Of a stretch of 64,000 bases of DNA, positions 22,511 through 32,088 are shown in pieces (the stretch's first letter is position 1; the number at the start of each line of letters is the position of its first letter). The stretch spans positions 3,844,001-3,908,000 of the forward strand of contig JAGVVL010000013.1 of the NCBI GenBank assembly GCA_018287875.1, given 5' to 3'. The stretch is from Nigrospora sphaerica (taxonomy: Eukaryota > Ascomycota > Sordariomycetes > Amphisphaeriales > Apiosporaceae). A program made the translations under genes and the position numbers. The notes under the pieces were generated by a model. It made no database searches. It saw nothing but the letters and a program-made list of their open reading frames with translations, and had not been told where the DNA came from.

Positions 22511-22868
22511 TGTGAGAGGCTGAGCCTTGAAGCACTATCGAAGGGGCCAAATGCTGTTTATTTTCTAGATGGGAAAGAGAGAAGAGAACCGTCTTCGGGA
22601 GGCCGGGCGCAGCGTCTCGTTAAATCTTGCGAGACTGGACCGGAACGTTCGGATAGGAACGTTCGGACCGGAACGTTCGGATCGGAACGTTCGGACCGGA
22701 ACGTTCGGATCGGAACGTTCGGATCGCTGCTCAGCTCCCCCCTCCTAGGTCTTGACCACTAGCCTGGCGTTCGAATGGAGAGACCTACTCGGAGCCTCAT
22801 ATGAGGGGTTCGTGAGACGCTCAGGCCAGGTGCGCCTGAGCCTATCTCCTAGGTCCCAACCTGTAACA
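22511..22868. repeat. Solo LTR, copy 2 (358 bp, TSD ATTAC)
   Basis: It has the same ends as copy 1 (TGTGAGAGG...CTGTAACA) and is flanked by the exact 5-bp repeat ATTAC at 22506-22510 and 22869-22873. It is 28 bp longer than copy 1, exactly two 14-bp units: here six units at 22641-22724. The rest of the two copies is nearly identical. It is inserted in the middle of transposon B in the same plus-strand orientation as copy 1. Confidence 0.9.
22641..22724. repeat. 14-bp tandem repeat, 6 units
   Basis: Six units of the same 14-bp sequence seen four times in the other LTR. One unit has a C-to-A change at its first base. Confidence 0.9.
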
Positions 22869-23792
22869 ATTACTAACAGACGATATTGGTTAGTAACGCG
22901 TAACACGGTGTGTTTTTCGAAATGCTAAATCTAGTCTAGGCCTGTCTTATTATCGGTCTATCTATTAAAGGTAGGCTTAATAACCTAGTCGTATTGGAGG
23001 GTGCTATCGGTATATTAATTAGCAAGGTGGTAGGCGCCTTTCACGACGATGAACGGCGGGATATACCAGCCGTTAGAACAGACGCCCTGGATCATGGTAA
23101 CCTATTCTTGATTACCAGGCTGGACCTTCTTTCGCTTTCTAGTACGATCGGCACCGGTAACGACCATTATGGACGTGATTTAGCCTATTATAAAGCCGGT
23201 TTCGTTAAAGTTATAAATGTCCTTATCTTAGATACCGTACTTAGCCTTCAGGTTCGCTAAAAGCGCGAACTAACCCGAGATTTTTTCAGGGTCTTTATAG
23301 AGGGCCCTCTAGTAGTCGTATGTACGCGAAAAACGCGTTTGGAGGTCTGGTTATCGCTTAACAAAGTTCGCGGCTTAACGCGTCCCAACACGTGACGTGT
23401 CGCGTGACTCGGCGATGACATTCGCTATATCTTCCACATCGTATAAACGCGGCGTAAATCCTCTTGAATCTAGGTTAATTATATATCGGACAAGTGTTCT
23501 CTCTTCGAGTTCGGTGAGACGCGTGTTATTGGCGCGTACGTCGCGTCGGGCGCGTTTTCCGTTTATTCTGTTACGGAGGGTCGATTCGTTGACTTTGAAG
23601 ATAGATGCAGCGCGACGAATTATTATTGCGGGGTCCTGTTTAATTGTCTAGACCGCGAGAATAACCTGAGACTCTAATGAACGTGTAGGCATGTTTAGTT
23701 GTAACGTAAGACACGTTTAAAGTTAAAGAAGTGGAAATTAGTCGGGGGTGCGTAACTCGTATGACTGCGCAACTCGTATGACATCTACGTTA

Positions 23793-24927
23793 TCGATTGA
23801 ACCTACCATGTTTTTCATTAAGAGGAGGATCCTAAAATATTATTCGAGTCTTCGGAGGCATACTGCGTGGTTTTTAGCATCCAATTCAATATCTACTTGC
23901 ATCGTGACCTACTTGATACGAGGGCGTTGCCATATCAGTCTACCCGCAACACGTAAAGAACACATGTGCTTCGCTGAGCGAAAGTATAGAGCCCCCTGAA
24001 ATTAGTCTTCGAGTCAGCAAAGCGAGCAAGGAAGCAGATAATTTTAATGCATTGTTTGAATTTTGTCAAAACTAAGTTGGGAAGGTCAGTAGAGATGATC
24101 GATGGCTTTTATAACGTACACTTCTCTGCCAACTTCATGTGGCTCAATAGGTCGGGAACATATCAAAGTGGAAGAAGAAGAGTCGCGAACGTCACTGAAA
24201 CTGGCATTCAATAGCTCTACGTGTCCAGGGTTTAGGAAAGATGTATTTGTACACGACGAGACCTTGGGGCATTCCCTTAGACCCGCCGCCTATAAGTGGA
24301 AGTCTTAAAAAGTGCGTGCAAAGGCTGCAACAAGTTTCATTTTCCAACACGGCTTTTTGCTCCTCACAAGTTTATCAGATACTATTTGCAGCGTATAACC
24401 CAGAGTCTGCACTAGAAAGGTTTCTTGACTACTTCTGTAGTCTCTTTTCGGCTAGTGGCCGTCGCGGCTCTTAAATGTCGCTGCGCCGTGCAGTTTCTTG
24501 TATGCTAGCTGTGAGTGAAATACCATGGAATGATACGGAGCTAAAGTTGGCCTCTCCTTTGCTGTCTAGTTGCGTCAACCGACGTCGGCGATTGTCAAGG
24601 CCCGAGGTCCGAATCCGAGATAAAAGCCAAGTCCGACGCCTGATCAAGACCCCAGTATCCGCTCCTGCCCCCGGCGCCGATCCAACCAATTTGAGCCAAG
24701 AGCCTGAGTTCCACCTTATTGAAATCGACCCCGAGTCCGACGTTCACCGAAGTCCGATCCGTAGCGTGCGAAAATCAAAACACCATCTGTTTTTAAATAC
24801 TTCCGAAGCAACACCTGTTTGTGATACTTCCGTCTCATAAATAACGAAAATTAACACATTCTCCATTCCCAATAGTTTCGTCTACTATTCAAGTGTAGCT
24901 CTACCGATCTACGAATTCCTTCAGACC
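23793..24927. other. Gene-free stretch
   Basis: About 1.1 kb between transposon B and the oxidoreductase gene. Frames up to about 120 codons occur (24475-24840) but show no domain, and no consistent splice structure joins them. Confidence 0.4.
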
Positions 24928-26337
24928 ATGGCTTGGGAACCGCCACGGCTGGTCTCCAAGGCCGTGCTTGTCTCGAAACTCCTTGTCCTCGTGCTCAAGT
25001 TTTGTGTGCAGAAGTTTGGCGACTTTGTAGCGCTCCGTTCTCGGCGCCTCCTCTCGTCTTCCGTCACCCTTGGCAAAGAAAGCAAGTTGAAAAATATTGT
25101 CATTATCGGCGCTTCTTACGCGGGTTACCATACGGCTCGCATTATCATCGACACGTTACCGCCCGATGCCCCGTATCGCGTCGTCGTCATTGAGCCCCAT
25201 TCCCACTTCCAGTTCACGTGGGTATTTCCTCGATTCTGCGTCGTCGACGGCGCTCACATGGCATTCATCCCGTACGGCCCGTACCTCAAGGGCGCGACGG
25301 GACACCGGGTGCGGTGGATCCAGGACCGCGTCGCCGAGGTCGGCCGGGACGCCGTACGGCTGGCGAGCGGCGACGAGGAAATCCCCTACGCCTTCCTTGT
25401 CGTCTGCACGGGCTCCGAAGCCCCCGGCGGGCTACCCTCGCGCGTGGGTGCCGACGGGAAGGAGGAGGGAGTGGCTCGGCTGAAAACCATGCAGGAGCGC
25501 ATCCAGGAAGCTGAAAAGTTGGTCATTGTCGGTGGAGGTGCTGCCGGCATTGAACTGGCGACGAATGCGAAGCAGAAATATCCCGCAAAGAGTGTAACGC
25601 TGGTGCACTCGCGCGACGCTGTCATGCACCGTTTTGGCCCAGAGCTCCGTGCGGCGGCGAAAGAGGCTTTGACGAGCCTTGGTGTGACGCTGCGTCTTGG
25701 GGAGAGGACGAAAAGCAATGACATCACGGACGGCTTCGTGACACTCACGTCGGGACAGACGGTCGCGTGCGATCTTCTGGTGCGTAACGACAGGCTTTCC
25801 GATGCCAAAAGGCTAACGAAAGGACTTGAATACAGATCAACTGCGCCGGCCAGAAGCCCGCCTCGGCCCTCGTCGCTGCCCTAAGCCCCGAGGCTATTTC
25901 GGCCACTGGGCACGTCCGGGTCAAAGAAAGCCTCCAGATCCTGGACGACAGCCTGCCCAACGTTTACGTCTGCGGTGACGTCGCGGATTTCAGCGCGGAA
26001 AACGCCAACTCTCGCTTGGCCATGAACCAGGCCACCATCGTAGCCAAGAACATAGTGCGTGCGGCGACGGGGAAAACCCCCCAGGAAAAGTACAAGCCGT
26101 CATGGACCGACAGTCTCATCAAGCTCACGTTAGGCCTGGTTAGCAATCCCAAGCTTGTTCGATCCTCAGCATCCGCTAATGAACATGCAGAGAGAATCCG
26201 TCGTGCACCTTAGCGACGGCAAGGCCGAAATTCTATGGCATATGAAGGAGAAGGACGAGGCTTCGATGTCGGCAGAAGCGTGGAAATTCTTAGGTGCCAC
26301 TCCTTTTGAGGACGACACGACCCCATCAACAAGATAG
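24928..26337 (+). CDS. AIFM2/FSP1-like FAD/NAD(P)H oxidoreductase
   Basis: Three exons, 24928-25779, 25836-26138 and 26191-26337, join in phase to 433 aa. After a hydrophobic, basic N-terminus (KAVLVSKLLVLVLKFCVQ) comes the FAD-binding Rossmann motif (IVIIGASYAGYHTA), a second dinucleotide motif (LVIVGGGAAGIELA) and the late FAD motif NVYVCGDVADF. This is the pyridine nucleotide-disulfide oxidoreductase fold of AMID/FSP1-type proteins, which reduce quinones using NAD(P)H, usually at membranes. No redox-active CxxxxC pair is visible, in line with that group. Introns are 56 and 52 bp with usual branch sites. The N-terminal segment may be a membrane anchor or a targeting peptide. Confidence 0.88.
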
Positions 26338-26541
26338 GATGAAGTGATACTCGTTTTCTTCTGTTAGGGTACAAGAGAGGTACAACTCCGCTACCGCGCC
26401 AACATGATGGAACGATTGGGCCTCAACCACCATCACGAAACGGATGTACCGTGAGAAGTCTTCAATTTTTCTTCAGCCCTTCTTCGAATGTCCTAACTGG
26501 CACGTTTAATACCCAGCTTCCTATTGGTCCAAGATAGATGC

Positions 26542-27945
26542 TCAAGACACATCGTCATCGAGGCGATAGCTTCGGCATCGCCCTCTGGTCTGTCCGTGGC
26601 CGAAAGTACGTAGTGGGGTCAATGCCAGAGCGTGTGGTTTCCCATTAGCCTCACCACTGCCGTCGCTACCGGTGCCGCGAAAGCACGGCAACCGCTTCAA
26701 AAATGGCCGCAGAGCCGAGAGTGCGGCCGCGAAAATGCCTATGCCGACCTCGATAATCGAACTGCAATTAGAGAGGTGTAAGCGTGGCAAAGGCGGAGAG
26801 GTCATGTGTAGGAAAAGTAAGGAGGAAACATACTGAACGGTCGCTTCAACAGTCAGCTGTATCATCTCTTCGCTGGCAAGGCTGTTGGTCTGGGAAAGCC
26901 GGGCTATCTCGCTAGCCATCTTGATACGAATGACAGTTGCCACTGAGCTTCTATTTTTTCGGTTATCCCCAAGTTTCCCCAGACTGACGGAGAGCGTAAC
27001 TCACATAGTACCCAGTCCAAGCAGAAATAAGACCGTTACCTTGAGCCTGAGCGGCATTTGTGTCTTGTACAGCATCCAAACAGGCAGGATCTGTGGCCAG
27101 AAGAACCAGCCAGAAGTCAAGGCGAAATGGGGGGTCGTGAGTGCATACTCCATAAAGCCAGCTGACAGCCACATCCACTGCCGACAGGACTATAGCTGCG
27201 TTTCCAGTGACTGCTGTAGACATGCAAGTGCCCTCACCCATGCCCCATGCGACGCTTAGTGGGCGGCACTGCAGATTAAAGACAAAGGCTACAACCAGTG
27301 TGGCCGCGCCGATGATGACCATGGACACTTGCAAAATGATATCGAGGAGCTTGTCGCCGACTCCTTGATCCAGACGGTAGAGCAAAAGCGCGATGGCGAG
27401 TTTAGAGACACCCGTCGTCAAGATATAGACGAGTTAAGCGACAGTGAAATACTGATATGCTACATATTAGTAGCGCCAACAACGTTCGTTTGGGATGCTC
27501 ACCATGGCTACTTTGACCAAATCGAAACTGGGGCTCATCTCGGTGGCACCGATACCGTAACTTATCGCTGCCAACTCCAAGGCACCAAGTATCAAGAAGC
27601 CGACCTGATGGAATGTGAGCAAGCTGAGTTTCTGCTGAATTCTTATTCGGAGGCTGGATGGTGTGACAGTACGAGAGAGACAGCCAAGGCTAGGTCATCA
27701 TAGCCAATGGCACAATTAACATAGCGCACCCACATGCGTAATGCCACCGCAATGCTATCCAGCACCAAAAAGACAAGCACCACAGGGTAGTAGCTGTCTC
27801 GTGGGCTCGTCGTGAAGTCCCCAACGACTGGGAAAGGAATGAAAGACCGGAAGGAACAGAACCGCTTGAAAGGCCGGGTCAGGCTGTCTCCATTGCTCAC
27901 CACGCCGGACCTTTTGAATTTCCTGCTGATTTCGGGTGCCACCAT
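26542..27945 (-). pseudogene. SAT4-family (fungal rhodopsin-like) 7-TM protein gene with one in-frame stop
   Basis: Six exons fit in phase: 27673-27945, 27503-27604, 27149-27451, 27005-27090, 26834-26950 and 26542-26761, 366 codons in all. The layout matches the SAT4/PTH11-like integral membrane family: GYDDLALAVSL, TTGVSKLAIALLLYRL, CRPLSVAWGM, ILPVWMLYKTQMPLRLK, GTISSVATVIRIKMA and VHSIIEVGIGIFAAALSALRP. All five introns have good borders. Codon 131 is TAA (27434-27436), just after YFTVA and before LVYIL, where relatives usually have an ordinary residue such as Gln. A CAA-to-TAA change would explain it. Either this is a recent pseudogene, an assembly error, or the start of exon 3 is spliced differently. 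The start at 27945 is not firmly fixed. Confidence 0.75.
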
Positions 27946-30002
27946 ACTTTCGAACGGTGGCTGGATCAACAAAGGGTCCCGCTGTGTAATGCAAAGAATG
28001 GTTCCATTGTTACTACGAAAGTACGCACCCACTTTGCCGCACCCACTTTGTCGCACCCACTTCTTCGTGCTGTTCAGGGGCCCAGAGTCGAAGTGTTGTT
28101 GCGCGATAGTGCGACCGACTGGTCCCAACGGTGTGGTTCCTGGACTGAGCCCCAGTCTCTCGCCGCAAAAAATGCCATTTCCGGCTTTCCTTACGCCACC
28201 GCTGCAGAAGCGAGATTGGTCAACGGTCGTGAGTCGGCGAACTGCTTAGTTGGGCAACTGCCTGCTGCGGCTCGCCGTGTTGATCCCTTTGTTTGACCCG
28301 CAATCCCTTGGCTGGAATGCATCCCATTGGCGCGAAGGATGGAGGTTATCGTCGGTTACGGGCTTACGGTACCGAAGATCGTTATAGTACTCGGTAGGGT
28401 TCTGGCTATCAAGTCAGGACTGGAGTAGCCCAGAGCCGGAACACGGCCAACATACAGCTGTTAGCCGGTGCTTGACTGAATCGACAGAGTACATGACGAT
28501 CCCAAATACCTTCCAGATCGACACACTTGTATGTCCAAAAGAACACCAAACAGAACGCCAGCACCTGCCGTGAACCGTGCGGGATAAAGTATTGCGGCCT
28601 GGCGAGGCAGGGAGTGCTTCTTGATGTTATTGATTTCGGGAATTATTTCTCCCCCGCCCAAGCCCTTCTCGTCGGCATATCGAGGCGTACAGGCGTATGG
28701 GGTGACCTCGATCATCAACGCCATTACGGAGTACTCAAAGGGCATCAGGGTTGCCTGCCAATTGAACACCTTATTCGACCGAATTTGTACCCTCCGGGGC
28801 ATTCAACCTGCGGCAGGCCCGTTCTCGCCGCCGCCAGACTTGCCGGCGGCGCCGTCGGCACTACAGACGGCGGCAAGGATGAGGGCCTCAGATGATGACA
28901 ACAGAATGGCGAAGAGAGACAGGGTGAGACACGTGTACCATTACGGCAGTCCTATCTGCCCAAAGTTGGAGAGATGGGGAGTTCGGACCGCGCCATTGGC
29001 TGTAAAACCTACCCAATGCGCCTTCGCTCGAGGCTCCCACGATAAGAACCCAGTGACGGCGCCGGAAGGAAGGGTTGTATGGGAGTACCCGTGTTCAGCG
29101 TGGCCTTCAGTGTTTTTTAGCCCGTCCTCTTCGGTCTCCGATCGTCCACGTCCAAATCGAGACCCCGGGGGAGTTCAAGGGGAGGTATTCAATCCTGTCC
29201 TCCTTTCGCTCTCGATGCTCCTGTGGACCCCTTGGGGATTCCCGTTACTCTCGGTTGCTTTTATCGCGACTGTCGTGACTACCCTTTGTTTGCATGTTTA
29301 TTTCGGGGCTGGGCCGTCCCGGTGCTCGTTAATTCTCTACTGGGCCTCCTGTACAGGGGCTGCTGACGGGTTCACTGAAGGGGCTTCGTTATCGAGAGAA
29401 ACTCACGTGTTATGTGAAACCCGCAGCTATATTGACTGCCACCAACACGGTCAGCTTGAGCTTGGGAAGAACATCGACATGGGTAAGGAACCCCCCCGAT
29501 GTTCTTGGTATGTCGCGCAAAGTCCTGATAATCCCCGCTCGGCCGAGTCGTATGGGCCCTTCGATATCGGGACGCGGCTGAAGAAAAGCCGCACTAGTGA
29601 CTACCGGGACATTGTCCTGGACCCCTATCATGACACCGTGAGGGCCATTAGTGCCGGCGCAGGCGAGGAATTGGCACGAGATCACCATAAGCGAGCTCAG
29701 GCTGCACGAATTAAGCCCCTGGGGTGAGTACGTGCGTAGAACCGGCACGCTCAATCACGGCTACGTCCGCAAGACCATAGGATGATCCACAGACAGCACT
29801 GCGAGGCATCGGCTGGCTGGTGCCCGCGTGGGGTATCATTGCGATACATTTGAAGCAACTACCACTAGCCGCGTATCTTGAAGATTTTCGTGTCTCGCGG
29901 ATAGAACTCGCAAATAGAACAATTTGTATCTCGGTCTCTTTGCTTGGTATTTCACGCGTCGAAACAAGGCCGGCTAAAATATCACACAATCTCTTCATCA
30001 TC
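27946..30002. other. Mostly gene-free stretch, with a possible decayed gene at 28450-28810
   Basis: About 2.1 kb. A 368-codon plus-strand frame (28621-29727) shows no recognisable domain and is biased to Pro/Ser/Arg, so I treat it as chance. Minus-strand pieces around 28450-28810 are described separately. Nothing else is supported. Confidence 0.4.
28450..28810 (-). pseudogene. Possible decayed MFS (sugar-type) transporter C-terminus
   Basis: The minus strand encodes NWQATLMPFEYSVMALMIEVTPYA, followed in the same or shifted frames by KGLGGGEII and VFCLVFFWTYKCVDLEGI. These weakly resemble the P-E-I-x-P-Y...KG loop and the final TM plus E-T-K-G-x-x-L-E-E motif of fungal sugar transporters. Frames shift between the pieces, and I cannot find the rest of a transporter upstream. 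This is a tentative reading based on pattern only. Confidence 0.25.
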
Positions 30003-31350
30003 TCACTCCTTATCCTCGGCGGTAAGGGCGTCCATCGCGGCGCGAGCGTCGGGCGCCTGGTCGCACAGAATCTTCGTCATATCCTTCCAGGCTCGGGTCT
30101 GCATCCTCCTCCCCGCATCACTCGCCACAACGTCGTTGCTGTCGCGCAGCATGTCAGCGACGTTCACTACATGCAGGAGCCTGGGATCGGCTGTCAACCT
30201 ACCGCTGGTACACTTCGTTCGTCAGGTAGTGGGCGAGCAGATGACCCTGGATTCCACGGTAAGCATGCACTCGCTGAGGGAAGGCTTGGCCGACTCACGT
30301 GTTCGGCCTCGGACGCGAGACCCCCTTTCACCATAATGCGGGATCCGTTCTCGGGCGTCTTCATGATGAGATAGCCTACGGGCGGCGACAGAATCCGGAG
30401 GAGAAGCGATTTGGCCGTCAGATGGCGCTGTATCTCCGTCTTGACCATGCCCGGGTCTACGTTGTTGATGATGACCCAGGGTCTGCGTCGGCGGTCGAGC
30501 CGTCAGCAGCATGCAAGGGACGCACGGGAGGGGGGTTTTCGGGAGCCAATACTTACCGGCCGTCCTTTCCTCGCACCATCTCCACCATTTCGCGCATGGC
30601 GTAGAGGGTGAGCGCCTTGGAGATGTTGTAGCCGCGCCAGAGGCCGGCGGGCCAGTTCTCCTCCTTGTTCCAGAAGGCGAAGATATTCTCGGCGCCGGCG
30701 CGGCGCTCCCAGTCGGCGGGGTCGACGCGGAGGGCCTCGCCCGAGCCGCAGAAGGCGAGGTGGGCGGGGGCGGCGCGGTGGGCGCGCTCGGCCCGGAACC
30801 AGGGCAGCAGCAGCAGCGCCAGCAGGACGGTGCCGAGCGTGTTGACCTGCAGCTCGGCGACCCAGCCCTCGGCGCCGACGGTCCGCTCGCCCATGATGAC
30901 GGCGGCGTTGAGCAGCAAGTAGTCGAGGCCGCCGCGGCCGGCGCGCACGGTGCTGTGCAGCTCGGCCGCGCACGCCGTTACCGACGCGAACCGATCGAGG
31001 TCCAGCGTTAGCACGGTGATGGTGCACGGTGGGTTGCCGTTGTCGATACCGCGGGCGGCGTTGGCGGCGTCTACAAGCCGCCGGCGCGCCGCCTCGCCGC
31101 GCGCCTTGTCCCGCGCCGTGATGTACACCTCGGCGGCGCCCAGGCGCACGCAGTGCAGCGCGGCGGCGAGGCCCAGCCCCGTAGTGCCGCCGACGACGCA
31201 CACGGCCTGCCCGGCGAAGGAGCCCGGGGGCGGCAGCGCCGCCGGCCGGTACGCGCGGTAGATGTCTTTGGCGAGGAATTCCATGACGGTGCGGCTTGAG
31301 GACTTCCACGTTCGCCCCGTGGGCGGCGGTGTGGGGAGCTTTGAAGACAT
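30003..31350 (-). CDS. Short-chain dehydrogenase/reductase
   Basis: Four exons, 30557-31350, 30299-30482, 30203-30246 and 30003-30138, join in phase to 385 aa. The NAD(P)-binding glycine motif is VVGGTTGLGLAAALH (TGxxxGxG type). The LNAA strand is present (YLLLNAAVIMGE), and the catalytic YxxxK is YNISK in RGYNISKALTLYAMREM. The downstream VIINNVDPGMVKTE is the usual post-catalytic PG motif. The protein resembles fungal SDRs from secondary metabolism or steroid/retinol-dehydrogenase-like reductases. The substrate is unknown. The first intron ends at CAG before ACCCTGGGTC, giving GKDGRPWVIINN. C-terminal exons are small but keep phase and end in a charged helix. Confidence 0.88.
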
Positions 31351-32088
31351 GGCGGTGGAGGAGGTCCTGGCCTTGGGTCTCTGCGCCTAAAAGGTCGCAG
31401 CCCCGAGCCCTTGTTATATCGTCCCTCCTCGGAACGGCCGGGAACCCCGGCTGTTAAAATAAGGTTTGCTTCGACTTGTCATCCCTGAACGACAGTGGCT
31501 CTTGAATACGAGGCCCCCGGCGATGCATCCAGAGCATTGTGGCGCCGGCGTCTTGGCTCTCGAGTGAATGCGCTTGGCGAGTAGTCCTTCCCCTTCGGCA
31601 CCACTTCTGCGGCCTCATCATCAAGCCTGCGTCGAGAATCAAAGTGTCCTTCCTCAGCCAATCAGGCCCGTGTCCACCACTGTCCACGCCGAAGGCCCTG
31701 GATAGCAGGGGTGTATGATTTGCGACAATGACCGGGCCCTTACAATTCCCCGCATCCGTCCACTTTCCTTCCCGTCCCCATGCTGTCATGTTGTCCCTTA
31801 TCCCTGTCATGCGTGCCTTGGAGCCAGCTCACACGGACGTGTACGGTCTATAGCCAAACCAAAAAGAGGCCTTTGGCGATTCAGGGGCGGGCCCAGGTTA
31901 AGTTGGGACATAACCCCTTGTATTCACACATACCGCCCTCGCCTTTCACTCCCAACTTTTCGGGGTATGGATATCATGTTATTACACCTCCCACTTGCCT
32001 CTTCTGCGTTGTCCCTTTTTTTCGTTTCGTAACCGGCATCAAGAAAGGAAATCTATGCGACCCACATTCCCAGGGGGCACTTCTCCCC
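31351..32088. other. Gene-free stretch
   Basis: About 740 bp between the SDR start and the 3' end of the ChAPs gene. No supported gene; likely SDR promoter and ChAPs terminator. Confidence 0.5.

Larger units (their letters stand above)
21674..23692 (-). pseudogene. Broken pogo-type transposase (HTH_psq, CENP-B HTH, DDE_1) with C-terminal CCHC-like motif
   Basis: Reading the minus strand from the ATG at 23692 gives MPTRSLESQVILAV, then an HTH part (AASIFKVNESTLRNRING, RTLVRYIINLDSRGF). A DDE_1 catalytic part follows (YNFNETGFIIG, SNGWYIPPFIVVKGAYH). Across the LTR it continues (SIPPHLSHLLQPLNVGYF, FRRAGLVPYNPEKV) and ends in a zinc-knuckle-like CSICGNTGHNART. Several in-frame stops (for example after AV and in DYxRAL) and the LTR insertion break it. 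The order and motifs are those of Fot/pogo transposases. The stops fit CAA/CAG/TGG to stop changes expected from RIP. Confidence 0.85.
21568..23790 (-). mobile_element. pogo/Fot-type DNA transposon B, degraded, split by a solo LTR
   Basis: 44-bp inverted repeats at 21568-21611 and 23747-23790 start with ACGTAGATGTCATACGAG and differ at only two positions, both transitions. TA dinucleotides directly flank both ends (21566-21567 and 23791-23792), the Tc1/mariner target duplication. Each TIR holds two tandem copies of TACGAGTTGCGCA (one copy has a single change), which are likely transposase binding sites. The element carries a broken transposase on the minus strand and a solo LTR at 22511-22868. 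Without the LTR it is about 1.86 kb. Its TIR sequence is unrelated to transposon A. Confidence 0.9.

Noticed and set aside
28621..29727. 368-codon plus-strand frame
   Set aside because: No recognisable domain, biased composition, no splice or promoter support; could be checked by RNA-seq.
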